Shown: positions 33,249 through 44,466 of the stretch, piece by piece
Layout: each line of letters opens with the position of its first letter
Numbering within the stretch: the stretch's first letter is position 1
Source of the DNA: Cyclaneusma minus
Taxonomy: Eukaryota; Ascomycota; Leotiomycetes; Marthamycetales; Marthamycetaceae
Length of the DNA: 64,000 nucleotides
Assembly: GCA_037179335.1 (NCBI GenBank)
Contig: JAKZHN010000012.1
Coordinates: 620,001 to 684,000, forward strand
Direction: 5' to 3'
The notes under the pieces: generated by a model
The model's database searches: none
Told to the model about the DNA's origin: nothing
The model's input: only the letters and a program-made list of their open reading frames with translations
Made by a program: the position numbers and the translations under genes

Positions 33249-34880
33249 ATGAAGGGGGAGCTGCGCAATTTCAAGTCCAACACGTAGGTGACGCCCACCA
33301 TCACCAATCCTGCCAGAACCCAGAACGCGCTTTGGAGACTGACAATGGCTTCCCTCGCATAGCGCCGACTACCAAAAGACCAGCAAGATGATTGAGATCA
33401 TTGATCTCGTCACCCCAAAGAACAGCCCTGAGACTACTGCCGCTCCTTCGCGCAGCTTCAATCCAGCCGCCGCCCCCTTCAACCTCCAGAACGAGCGCAG
33501 AAATCCCCAGACCGGTCGCAAGCTCAACCCCAAGGCCACTGTCTTCGTTCCCAAGTTCATCGATTCCCGCGAGGCCGGCCACATTAGCGTTTTGCCGTCA
33601 GTTTCCAAGTCTGAAGATGAGGAGTTGAAGATGAGGAGTCTGAAGATGGAAAGAATTTCGAGCTTGTTGAGTGTCTCTCCGGCAACATCGCGGCTGCAAG
33701 GCTCCAGTGGTGAAGGAAGACGGCTGTGACCACATGATGTGTAAGTCCGAGCTTGCTGATTATCTCATCTTATTTTAGAGTTCTAATCTGTATCTTCTAG
33801 ACCATTACTGCGAGCATGAGTTCTGCTGGCTCTGCTTGTGCCCTATGCCAAACGATGTCCACGAAGCGTACCCTTGCCCATTCTGGGTCGATATTATCCC
33901 CGCAAGCATAACAGCGACGGCTTGAAGCAAGAGCTTGCGCAGCTCGGCATCAACTTCAATCAAAACCTGGATCAGCTCAAGGAGCAGAAGATTGAAAGCG
34001 AAGAGCTCCGCAGCTACCCTGGCTTTGACGGATACCAAGTTAATGAGGACCCTTTCTATGAGCGAGTTGAAGTGCCCCTGCAAAGGGTGGCAAGAAGGAT
34101 ACTGAGGGCGATGAAGACGATGACGAGGATTCTGCCCTGGATCCAGATCTTGTCGAGGGAAATCCCTAAAAGCGTCGCCGCAATACAAGTGGCCTTGCCA
34201 AGAATGGTCCCAATGTGCGACGCAAGCTTGATGAGAATGGTGCTGGTGCTGGAAAGGGTTTCGATATTTAGAAGGAGACCATTTTGCTGCGCAACAAATA
34301 CATCAACCACGTCGCCCAACAGCGCTTCCACATCGACACAGGAGATATGGAGGGATCTGCTGCTCTTGCCGCTCACCACTTGGAGCCGGCGATTGCCCGC
34401 GACCTGCCCCCGTCGACGACGATCAGAAGTTCCGAGATTTTGAAGGAATGTACCGTCGACGAATGCACAACGGCAATGAGTATATCCCCAACCACGACGA
34501 GATTTCCGAATTCGAACTCCTCCACGGCCACTACGGTGGGGAGCGAGTTGGTGGTCACGAAGAGACGTCCGAATCCGGGTGCGATGACGGGAACAACGGC
34601 TACATGGAAGAGCATGTTGGCAACTATCATCAAGTGCTGCCTTCGATTGAGACGACGAAGTTGGCGATGCTGTCTCTGATGCTGATCAACAGAGAATAAT
34701 GCATGAATTTTCGTATGACGTCTTGCAAAGGAAAATGCGGAGTGTAATCGTGGATACGGAAAACGACAAGGCCATCGTCTCAAGCATTGGATCAAGGAGG
34801 ATGATGCCAAATGAGTCCTGAGGAGAAGGAGAAGCTCAATGAATCGCGTGAACGTAAATCATCCAAGGGAGGTAGCAAGT
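33249..34880 (+). pseudogene. Copy C: broken chimera with RBR-type zinc region
   Basis: The first exon from 33249 and MIEIIDLVTPKNSPETTAAP (from 33388) match copies A and B. The frame stops at 33729. In another frame, GCKAPVVKEDGCDHMMC then, across an intron, HYCEHEFCWLCLCPMPND resembles the last zinc-binding part (RING2/IBR) of RBR ubiquitin ligases, but a TGA and a phase change separate it from the N-terminus. Later pieces (34448-34699: NHDEISEFELLHGHYGGERV, then YHQVLPSIETT) again match copy B. So copy C is family sequence split by about 0.8 kb containing an RBR-like exon pair and other debris. No continuous protein is possible without several corrections. Confidence 0.65.
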
Positions 34881-35083
34881 GTGACGGCCCCAGGCCGCAA
34901 CAGCCAGCCACGTGACCCCGGCCCGTGACCGGTCCGGCGCAAGCAATTAGCGCTAGCGTCTCCGCTGAAAGCTTCCTTAAAAAGCTCCTCGCCCTGGACC
35001 TCTCCTTTTTTTAATTCAAATCACACCATTGACCTGTGCCCTGCCTTTGCCATTCCACGTGACCTAGGGCCCGCGCCATGACA
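34880..35083 (+). mobile_element. Possible solo LTR
   Basis: A 204-bp stretch begins TGTGACGGCCCCAGG and ends GGGCCCGCGCCATGACA; the termini are imperfect inverted repeats starting TG and ending CA, as in Gypsy-type LTRs of fungi. Flanking 5-mers do not match, so it is tentative. It abuts the promoter of copy D. Confidence 0.35.
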
Positions 35084-35270
35084 CGCCTGGCCACCTCGAG
35101 CGCGCTTTGCTCCCTACATTTTTCCTCCTTGGATCTCCTATCCTCTAACCACACTTGCTCACCGAAACTGCGCTAAGTAGATATTCGCAAGCCTACAGCT
35201 ATCCAACTTCAGCTTACGAATCTTAAAACGTTGTACCTCCAACGCCGCAGAGCTTGTCTACCGCGTCAAA

Positions 35271-36100
35271 ATGAAGGACCAGCAGCCCAAATCCGAGCAG
35301 AAGTTGTAAGTCCTCCCACTACTTTTACCTCTGCGCCCAGGTACCAGTCCAAGCTTGAGAGACTGACGCCGCCATTCTCATTAGTGTCCCGCAGTGGACT
35401 ATGACCTGTGAACCATACCACCCTCCTCAACCCGCCGCCACTCCCGTCGGTGTCACGCGCTACGTTATGACTTGTGAACCCTACCCGAAGCTCGACCCTA
35501 CAGCTGCGCCGTATGTACTCAAGGATGCCAAAAGTCGTCAGCATGAGTTCGATCTGGAAATTGAGCATGGAAGCAACAGTGGAATTCGGATCGACGACTG
35601 TGACCGCGCCATCCCCTCTATCGAGGACCAGGATAAGCCCAAATCTGAGCCCTCCACTGGCCCCATCAAGAATCTCAGCCAGCAGGGAAATGAGAGCGAC
35701 AAGGAGACTGTAGGGGACAATGAGACTGTACGTCGCAACAACACCGTCGAAGCTCAAGGAAACAACAACACCGAGGACGATCTCCAAGCCATCACGGCGT
35801 CCGGACACAGCACCAACAAGAGAGCCCGTTCACCTCCTAACACCGAGAATGACCACACCACAAGCGCGTCCGCATTGATGGTAAGCACCTCCGTCCTTTC
35901 TCCCCCCAATTTTCAACCCCCCTAACGTCCCCTAGCGCAAGCGCATAGCGAGATTAGTGAAAGGCAATCCCGGCTGGGAGGAAGACGAGGAATGCTTTGC
36001 TGGAAATACTGGATATTTACGAGGCGGGGAAGGTGAAGAGAGAGGGCCGCGAGCTTGGTCCGCCGAGCCTGGGTGGTTGGCGCTTGGAGAAAGTTATTGA
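35271..36100 (+). CDS. Copy D: short family member without the finger
   Basis: Exons 35271-35305, 35385-35880 and 35936-36100 encode 231 residues. The first exon (MKDQQPKSEQK) has the same length class, phase and TTGTAAGTCC donor as copy A. The protein contains two MTCEPY repeats, the family-like acidic stretch DDCDRAIPSIEDQDKP, and the basic cluster NKRARSPP, but where A and B have the zinc finger it continues RKRIARLVKGNPGWEEDEECF to the end. NPGWE is shared with copy B, so the finger exon appears to have been deleted. Upstream DNA (GCGCGCTTTGCTCCC) matches the copy A promoter. Function unknown; likely nuclear from its composition. Confidence 0.6.
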
Positions 36101-36823
36101 TTGAGAGCGTGAGAGGTGGCGAGGGTCTTTGATTCCATGGTATCAATGGGTCGGTGGAGCGTTCGAGGGCTTTTTGGTTCAACTAGCCCGGCGAGAGACG
36201 CGTTGTTCAAACGAGCACACGCCTGCCACGAGCTGATGGACACCGAGAACGCCTACTTGAAGAACCTCTCCATCATGAAAGAAGATATATCTGGGCACTG
36301 CTGATTCAGTGATTCTTGTGGACAGTTGGCATCGGAGATGGTGCGATTCCACCCCCCTCGCCCCCTTTTCACTCGAAGCGGTCTCGCATTCCCCAAATCG
36401 GTTCTTTCAGATCGACGCAAGCCTCCGAGTCTGGAAACCTCTCTTCTGCAGTCAGATCAAACACCTGCGTCTTCTCGGATCCATGGAGTACTCTTGGTGC
36501 GCTTTCGAAATGGTTTTGCCATTAACGTAACGGCGCTCTGATGGCGAGGAACTGAGTGAATGCTGGGTTGAAAGCGCCAGGACTAAGTGGTCAAGGACCC
36601 AAGGTATCTGGTTCCGCGTAGATCCTTACGGGCAGTGACCTGCTGATGCTCGTTCGTTAGGCTCGACAGCTGACACATACCGTTAGAGAATCAGGTACTT
36701 ATCCTCAATGCTGCATTCGCATCTGACGTGACCTGTGACTCGATTCTCTCGGCCAAGTTCTAGCAATAGCCCCAAGCAAACTAGGTTCTATAGGTATGTA
36801 GCAACAGTCCGGGACTGTCAGTC
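36101..36823. other. Intergenic
   Basis: About 0.7 kb with overlapping short frames in all three plus-strand phases and no recognisable product. Confidence 0.45.
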
Positions 36824-38053
36824 TCAACCAAGGCTCCCCCGCCTTTCTGGCGTCGATTGCATAATTTCTAGGATTTGATCACGCTGCGCGAGGCTTACGC
36901 GACAGGCCCACTCACCGCATCGCATAATCTCTACGATTGAATTACGCTCCTCGAGGCTTACGCGTCTGGACCAATCATCCGGATCCAAAAGACTGTACGC
37001 ATCCGGCGTCGGAATAATGTACTCACCCGGCTCCACATTACTCGGGGCCGGACTGGGCAGCACCGTCTCCACCTCACTCCTCAAGCCCCTCTTGACCTTC
37101 GAAATCGCATGTTCCGTCACAGTCCTCCTCTCGCCCTCCACCCCCTTCATCTTAGGCAGCGCCTTCCCATCACAACCCGCCAACGCCGTCAGAAACGCCC
37201 CCAAATCCTTCCTCGGAGACAACATGCCCTTCAAGTAAAACCTGATCGCCTTGAAGAGTGTCATAAGACCTACCGGGTCTCTGAGACCTTGTACTTCATT
37301 GTAGAGACCAGGCGTTGAGTCGACCATACCTATACGAACCGAGTAGACGTGGAGGGACTCAGTGATTTTGGAAAGATGGAGGAGAGAGGTTTCGCAGCCA
37401 TACATGAGTGCGTTGCGGCGGGAGACGTCCAACTGTGGGGAGGGTGTCAGTGAGATGGTTGGCTGACTGGGGAGTATGGGAAAATGGGTTTGTAGGGGAA
37501 TAAGCGGGCATCAAAATGTGAAGATGAGGAAAGTGGACCGTGGTGGTGTGGGAAACTCACGACTTGTTCGGAGACGTAGACGAAGTTGAAATGGTCGCCA
37601 AGAGTGGCAAAGAATCTTGCAGCTGCTATAGGGTATTCCATTTTGCTCCTAATGTATTCTCTCACGGATGTGTTAGTAAGGCAATGGAGGAATCAACAGG
37701 CTGGGAAGCTCATAGTTGTGTTGGCATTCGTCGATGAGGGAAGATGAGCTTCTTCGTGAGACGGAATGTCACGTCAAGCACAGAAAGTCAGTTACTCACT
37801 GCCTCTCCCCACACTCCTTCCAACACTTCAGCGCCCACACCACCCCCGTTGCACCTCTTAAGTGCCACCGAAGCTCCTCACCGTAGAGTCCGAAGTCGTT
37901 GTGGACGAAGACAGTAGCTTTCTCGCTGTTCTCGGAGAGAGGCACAGCATACTCGCTCAGAATGCTGATTTCTGTGACGGCGGGGTCGGAAATCATGTGT
38001 TTCAGGACGGCGTGGCCTACTGCGTTGGTGGCCCCTGTGAGGATGAGATGCAT
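36824..38053 (-). CDS. NAD(P)-binding SDR-like protein
   Basis: Three exons (37800-38053, 37561-37660, 36824-37432) encode 320 residues. The N-terminus MHLILTGATNAVGHAVLKHM is a Rossmann dinucleotide-binding start of the atypical/extended SDR kind (GATxxxG). Exon 2 gives YIRSKMEYPIAAARFFATLG and FNFVYVSEQ, resembling fungal HTATIP2-like proteins, in which the middle segment follows the same order. Exon 3 has SLLHLSKITESLHVYSVRIG. The tail carries a duplicated 21-residue unit (RRVSLEERNSIVEIMR and CRVSLAQRDQILEIMQ). The intron 1 acceptor (CCGTGAG) is weak but preceded by TTACTAAC and keeps the frame. Substrate unknown. Divergent from mtIF3. Confidence 0.78.
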
Positions 38054-39016
38054 GATGGTGGCTACCTTGGAGCTGCGGGAGAGGCTGGCAGAGGTGGCAG
38101 TGGTGGTGGCTTAACAGCGCTGTTGTAGAGATGACAGAGTATCTGGCCGAAGATGAGACGACAGTGCTGGTGCTGGTGGCGGCGGGAGGAGGCGAAGATG
38201 TTCCTGGAGGTGTGGCTGAAAGTTGATGGAGTTGGAAAGACGAGTGGTTTGAGTGATCAGAGAAGCTAGTTCTAGGAACAGAGGCTTGCAAGTGGTAAAA
38301 TAGACGGCAAAATAGTACGAGATGAAACGAAGGAGAAGTCAAAAAAAAAACGAGACAAGAGGGATGTCTCGAGATCTTGAGCGAAGGAACGTTCGAAGAA
38401 ACGGGACCCGGATAGTTGAGGCAGCTACGACCCACGCGGTCAACATCCGGCCCTGTACACTGCTTACCTACCTGGAGACGACAAATGGCATTGGCGACCA
38501 GCTAGGGGCCAAAGAGGAGTCATCACCGCCAACGACCACCTCAATTTCAATCGTCCCAAAATGTCACATTTGTGAGTGTTGCAGTTGGAATAAGCTATGT
38601 GCAGTGCCTCGATACAGAATAGCGCCGTGTCGAGTTTCCACTAGCGGCCGCTAGTGGCATCTGCCGCTCGGCCCGCTCGAAGCCGCTTCTCACACGACAC
38701 CAGAATCTTCCAATATCAAGCCTCCAAGCTTGTTGGACAGATCGCAAGGGATCCGCTTCACACTGTGCCGAAAAACACCCTGCCACGCTCAGTTTTTGAC
38801 GAGAATTCACCGGCCAGTTGGTTCCAGAACTTGGATCCTGCAATTGCGACTTATCATCGTTGTTTGACAGTTCCACCTTCACGACGAAAGCTTCGAACGC
38901 GCCGAACTGGGTCTCGATCAATTGAGCATCCCGCTTGACGAAACACACTTTTCGAGCTCCTCCGGTATTCTACGCCCTTGTTTTCAGCCCGTCGAAATCT
39001 CGAGACATCGGAAAAG
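38054..39016. promoter_or_regulatory. Divergent intergenic region with a 20-bp perfect palindrome
   Basis: Lies between the SDR-like gene and mtIF3. It holds CCACTAGCGGCCGCTAGTGG at 38638-38657, a perfect palindrome. No gene seen, although short frames exist. Confidence 0.5.
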
Positions 39017-39784
39017 ATGTCTGCCCCGCGCCACCCATTCAACACCGCCTCCGCCCTCCACCGCATCTTCATCTCCCCCCTCATACACGCCCACACGCGC
39101 GCCCCATCACGCCCGCTCCTCTCTCTCCCTCCGGCTCCCCCAGCGCACCTCTCTCGAGCCTACCACCCCAGCCCTCTCCTCTCCGCAGCATCCAGCGTCC
39201 GCATCTCCAGCGCAACGAAGATACCCCCTCAACGATTCCCCCGCGACAACGCCATCCCCAACACGCACATCAGCCTCGTCAACGCAGAAGGAAAACTCGA
39301 CGCCCCCGTTCCCAAAGCCTTCATCCTGGCCAACCTAGACCGCACCAAAGAAACCCTTCTCTGCGTAACCGCACCCCCCTCCGACACCTCCCAGCCTGCA
39401 ATCGCACGCGTCGTCACCATCGCCTCCCTGCTCCCCGCCTCCTCACCTGCATTATCAAAAGCCGAGCGGCTAGCAGCAAAGCAGAAAGAAAGCAAAAAAG
39501 GGGGAGCGAAGAAGGAGAAAATTATTGAACTCAATTGGGCAATTGATGCGAACGATTTGGAACATCGGTTGGGGAGGCTGAAGGGGTTTTTGGAAAAGGG
39601 TTATAGGGTGGAGGTGAGTTGTGCGGGGAAGAAGAAGGGGAGGACGGCGACGAAGGAGGAGGCGGAGGGGGTTGTGGGGAGGATTAGGGAGGCGGTGGGG
39701 AGTGTGAAGGGGGCACAGGAGGTTAAGAAGGAAGGGGCGGTGGGGGGGACGTGGATGGCGGTTTTTGAAGGGCCGAGGGAGTAG
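39017..39784 (+). CDS. Mitochondrial translation initiation factor IF-3
   Basis: Prevents premature subunit joining and aids start selection on mitochondrial ribosomes. Single exon, 255 residues, from the ATG at 39017 (the longer open frame begins with TTG). Residues 1-60 are a Ser/Pro/Arg/His-rich presequence. The IF3 N-domain shows as DNAIPNTHISLVNAEGK and KAFILANLDRTKETLLCVT; the C-domain as KIIELNWAIDANDLEHRLGR and LKGFLEKGYRVEVSCAGKKK, a conserved IF3 order. The body is interrupted by a low-complexity stretch with KQKESKKGGAKKEK that precedes the C-domain. GC-rich 5' half and G-rich 3' half give strong strand asymmetry. Confidence 0.88.
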   Translation: MSAPRHPFNTASALHRIFISPLIHAHTRAPSRPLLSLPPAPPAHLSRAYHPSPLLSAASSVRISSATKIPPQRFPRDNAIPNTHISLVNAEGKLDAPVPKAFILANLDRTKETLLCVTAPPSDTSQPAIARVVTIASLLPASSPALSKAERLAAKQKESKKGGAKKEKIIELNWAIDANDLEHRLGRLKGFLEKGYRVEVSCAGKKKGRTATKEEAEGVVGRIREAVGSVKGAQEVKKEGAVGGTWMAVFEGPRE

Positions 39785-40250
39785 GTGAGGGGTGCTACAA
39801 GCAGGAGTCGGGGGAACGATGGGGCTGACGAGATTAAAGGAATGAGATATCGGATATCGGATACGGATGAATTGGCTGTGTAGTTGGCTGTGTAGTTGGC
39901 CACACTCGCGGATCTTTGGAGACTTTGAGAGGAAGCTGGATTCTGCACAGAGGATGGAAGAAATGAAAGGCATGTACGAAGACGACCTGAGACACCGAGG
40001 CATAGTGTCCATACCTAGATGGGAGGTCACTCATGAGTCAAATGGCTCCGTATATATGTTCCAGAACGGTTGAAACTCAACTGCCCCTAAACTCTTTCGT
40101 AGCACTTCGAAAAAACTTCACATCTCCCCCCTTCTTCCTCACGTGACCAACCTCGCGAGACTCGCAAGTCTTCCTTGTAGCCCATCTGCACGATTCCGCG
40201 CTCTGGGCAAACTCCTCAATGTGCAGAATTTCAAAACAAGATCCCATGAT
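39785..40250. other. 3' flank of mtIF3
   Basis: Contains a short tandem TAGTTGGCTGTG (39880-39900) and nothing recognisable. Confidence 0.4.
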
Positions 40251-42200
40251 CATTACCCCCGCACTCAGTGAAAACTAGGATTTGAACTTCCCGACGTGCA
40301 ACAAACCCGCGCAAAGCCACAAGCATCCGTTCCCTTCCGGCCCTTCTGCCCACCGAACCAACCCAAGGTTTTGAAGCACATTCCATGCTCACCCCAAAAA
40401 AGCCGTTTTCGAAACCCCATTTGTTTTGCTGACAAAATAACATAAAAAAGACAGAGCAAGAAATTCCACACAAATTGATGTGCAACACGCCTATATTGGG
40501 ACAAGAAATAGAATATTGCACCGTTGTACAACTTTTCTTAGCAGACTAGCTGCTAGGATCTAGGGCGCTTCTAGAGTCGCCGATTAGGGGGCGCGCTAGT
40601 TTTCAGACGGCCCGGAGGCCCCTAGGTAATTACTAGGTCGAGGTTTTGTTGCGCATCGACAAATCCACAGCTGGCTGCATTCTTAGACCGTTCAAATTAC
40701 TATGGCGCAAGTTCCGCGCGCTGCGCATCGACATGCAACGAAACAGGACCCTAGGTGATTACTTAACCTTTAAATGCGGTCCGCTGGCGCGAGTGCTGCG
40801 CGCCGCGCGGATTCGTCGACGTGCAACAAAACAGGAGGTCGAAATCTCCACCCCTGAATACTGCTTTTGTAGCACATTCCATCCTGACATCCATAACGCC
40901 ATTTTTGAAACTTGCGCTTCGAGACTAATAGAAAACATTGCCGGATAGAGCTCGAAATTTCACACAAATTGATGTATGGCACGCCTATCTCTGCATACCA
41001 AGGGCTTCGTATAAAGCTGGTTTAAGACAATGCTCTGCTTTGTTGTAGAATTTATTTTCTAGCAGACTAGTGTCTGGTGCGCTTCTGGAATCGGCGGCTA
41101 GAGGCGCGCTGCGGATGCGCACATATCGACGTGCAACAAAACTTGGCGCTACCTTGCCCCTGAAAGCGTTCCCAGGCCGGCGTATAAAGGCTTGCGCATA
41201 TCTCGATGTGCAATAAAATAAAAATTCCTATTAAATGCGGTTTCGGGCCCAGAGTTTTATTGCGCATTAATAGATTTATATTAGAAAAGTGAATTTTGAA
41301 AATAGCGTATTACGAATAGTAGATATTACCGCCGTACAGAGTAAGAAATTCCGCACAATTTAATGTATAGCACGCCTATATTTGGACGTTAAGGGCTTAT
41401 ATAAACCTGGTTTGAGATAATACTTAATTGTATAACTTATTTTGCAGACTAGCAGCTAGTGCGCTTCTGGAGTCGAAGATGGCGGCTAGGGGTGCGCTTT
41501 TCAGGACGGCCCGGGGGCGGCCTTGTCTTCAAATTCTGGCGCAGAGAGCGCGCTGCTCATATATCGACGTGCAACAAAACACTTACCCTACCCCTAAATG
41601 CGTTTCCAGGCTGGCGCAAACAGTGCTTGCGCACGTCTCGACGTGCAACAAACCATCCTTCCCCTCTCTGACTCCCATGCGTCCCCCAGGCTCTCAGATT
41701 TGTAGCACATCGAACAAATTCACATTGACCAGGTAATTTTTAAAAACCGGGTTTCAAAACTAGCAGACAATACCGCCAAATAGAGCTCGAAATATTCACA
41801 CCAACCGATGTATAATACGCCCATGTGTGAACAACCAGGGTTTTATGTAAAACTTATTTAAAAAGTTGCCTTAGTTGAAACGTATATCCTAGGAGACTAC
41901 CTAAGCCATGTGCGGTTAGGGAGTCGGTGAGGGCAAGCTGGCACCAGCTGCGCGCTGCGCAGATCTCGACGTGCAACAAAATCGCATCCTAGGACATTTA
42001 CCCCTGAATGCGTTCCCAGGCTGGCGCAAGAGTTGCGCCCCGCGCAGATTCGTCGACGTGCAACAAAAAACACAAACAGAATCTCTGCCAGACCCCACCC
42101 CCGAGTGCCCCCCCAAACCCATCAGAGCCCGCGGCGCTGCCCCCCCGCGCGGACTCGTCGAACGCTGCTACACAAAACAGGGCCCATGGTTAGCAACCCC
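40250..42200. repeat. Complex repeat cluster, units of about 440 bp
   Basis: At least four diverged units. CACAAATTGATGT-type phrases, each followed by ACGCC(T/C)AT, occur near 40467, 40961, 41353 and 41797. Each unit then has a TATA-like TATAAA, a GCAGACTAG...GCGCTTCTGG block, and one or two copies of CGACGTGCAACAAAA (near 40292, 40729, 40817, 41127, 41204, 41565, 41639, 41967, 42054). A shorter sub-repeat (AATGCGTTYCCAGGCTGGCGCAA) precedes some copies. No coding potential. Confidence 0.75.
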
Positions 42201-42818
42201 CGAATCCTCTTGTTCCTGTCCTCGAGCAGTCAGAGCTCGGGAATTCTTTTTGTAGCATATCGACATGTTCACTTCTCTTCTGATACAAGGATATCTAATA
42301 TCTATCCACACATTCAAACCCAAGACTTCACTTTTGCAGGACATCAGGGGCTGTGGCAGCTTTTGAAACTTTTGAATTCATGATTCCCATCTGTGTGGCT
42401 CAGAGACACCCTGAGCTAAGCTCCTGAAATAGGCTTTCGAGGTAGACCCCTAAGCCAAGATCTCCAATGGATCTCCGACGCATTGCGCACGCGGAGATCC
42501 CGAGATCTGAATCATCTGATCGTACACTGCTATCTAACAGAACAGACCACTTTTTTGAAAATCACCTTGCAGGAAGTTTCCACCGCCCAAGGTATTCAAA
42601 CAAACGCCTGTAAATGCAGCCTTTTCATGCCATGTCGTAGTCTCCTCAAAAGCGCTCCGAACGATCTCCTCGAGAGATCAAGAAGCTCTCGGGGATAGGT
42701 CGAGGAGCTTACCATAGAGGGATCAAGATTTCTCGCACAGAGATCAAGGCCTCTCAGAGAGATCAAGAACCCCCCAGCTCTGTCCCCGACCTTCTCTTCC
42801 ACACATGTCATCCCCCAC
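42201..42818. repeat. Intergenic with degenerate short-period repeats
   Basis: 42640-42780 has GAGATCAAG phrases about every 19-21 bp (AGATCAAGGCCTCTCAGAG), similar in style to the other 19-bp arrays. No gene. Confidence 0.4.
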
Positions 42819-44466
42819 CTAAATGCCCTCATTTCCCAACCGATGCAAAACCGGCACACTGGTCGGCGGCACAACCCCCAGCTCCGTCACCAACATCCGA
42901 ATATACTCCGCCGGCGTAACATCAAACATAGGATTCAGCAGGTGCAAGTTCTTCACATCCTCCCAGCCCTGCAACACGCCCTTCCCAGGTCCCTCTCGAA
43001 TCAGCATCTCCTCCGCGGGCGCAATCTCGTTGTGCACAATGCTATCCAGCGCAACCCGCTCTGTAAACTTGACCGTTCCACAGAGCACAATGACTGGAAT
43101 TTCGGCATCACTGGCTTCCATAGCCACCAAAGCTGTACCGACGCGTGAATAGAGGCGGCCGTTGGACATCATGGCGTGGGCTCCGATCATGACTTTGGTA
43201 GCGTCGCGCACACAATGGCTCAGTCCGTTCAGCAGGCAGTATTTGACATCCATTCCCAAGGTCACCAGCGCCTTGGTAAGACACATGCCTTCTCTCAACG
43301 GTCTCGAATCCACCACAATGACGCGGAATTTCTTGCCATCGCAATGCGCCTTCACCAACGTCTGTTGCACAATACTGCTCTTCGCATACGTCAAAATCAC
43401 ATCGCCGTCGACAATCTTGGCAGCAGCTTGGGATGCGATGATGGCGTCGGCGGCGGTGACGCGGTCGCGGATGAAGACGTCGATGGCTTCGCAGAGATGG
43501 GTTTTGGCGTCGCCTTCGGGGAGGTCGGGGGAGATTTTGGAGATTTCGATCTTGAGCCAGCGGATGGCGTTGCCCATGCTGATGGACATGGGGCGGCAGG
43601 CGACGAGGTATTCGATCTGGGGGGAGAGGACGTGAGAGGTTAGGTGGCGGGTTAGGGTGTTGCCGGGAGGGGTTATGTAGTCTTGGATGACCTATGTGAT
43701 TTGTTAGTTGAGGACTTGAGGAGCTGGAGAAGGGGGATCATACGTGTTTGAAGGCTTGGAGGGTGGCTACTAGGCGGGCATTGCTGCCGCATACCGTGTA
43801 GTTCACCATCTTCTGACCGAGTGCTAGGACGGCTGGGTGGATATCCTTTCCTGCGCCGGCGATACCGTCGTTTCTGTACACGTACAAATGCCTGAATAGA
43901 TCCACCTTCTTCTTCTCCTCCTCGGGCTTCTTGAGTGGTGCTGCGACTGCCAGTGGTTGCTGAGCTCCTCCTGGCCTCACAGGCAGGTTCTTACTCGACG
44001 CATTACTAGAATTCGAGCCTGGGCCCTTCTGTTGTTGCTGTCCCTGTCCCTTCGCATCTCCGCCCTTCTGCTGTCCGCCCTTTGGTTTCTGCGCCTCATT
44101 GCTTTCGCCCTTTGCGCCTGGCTGTGGGGGAGCCCCTTCGCCAGCACCAGCAGCACCTTTCTGCTGTGCTCGTCTCGCAGCCTTCTCAGCTTTTGCCTTT
44201 GCCTTCAGCTCTGCGCCGGTGAGCTTTCCAGGCTCGGAGGGTTTCTTGGTGTCCTTGGCTGGCTCTTTGCCTTTCTTGCCCTTAGACTCTGCAGGCTTTG
44301 GTGCGCCGTTGGTCTGAGGATCGGGTTGAGCTGTATTCGAGGGCGGAGCAGGAGTGCTTGCGGGTGTCTCTGCGGGTGTCTCTGCGGGTGTCTCTGCGGG
44401 CGTCTCTGCGGGTGGAGCAGGTGAGCTTGCGGACGGAGTGTCCGCAGCTGTACCATTGGAGGCCAT
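42819..44466 (-). CDS. GCD2: Translation initiation factor eIF2B subunit delta
   Basis: Regulatory subunit of the eIF2B guanine-nucleotide exchange complex in the cytoplasm, involved in translational control. Two exons (43744-44466 and 42819-43691) encode 531 residues; the junction FKH-VIQDYITPPGNTLTRHL is in phase. The N-terminal 160 residues are low complexity (Pro, Ala, Lys, Gln) including four AETP units. The folded region starts near DLFRHLYVYRNDGIAG. Conserved eIF2B-alpha/beta/delta segments include MGNAIRWLKIEISK, ILTYAKSSIVQQTLVKAH, FRVIVVDSRPLREG, KVMIGAHAMMSNG, and NPMFDVTPAEYIRMLVTELG. Length is somewhat short for a fungal delta subunit, but all landmark segments are present. Confidence 0.93.
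44360..44413 (-). repeat. 12-bp coding minisatellite (AETP) in eIF2B-delta
   Basis: GCGGGTGTCTCT repeats about four times; on the coding strand it gives AETP units in the disordered N-terminus. Likely length-polymorphic. Confidence 0.85.

Noticed and set aside
35266..35808. 180-codon minus-strand frame
   Set aside because: Antisense shadow of copy D exon 2.
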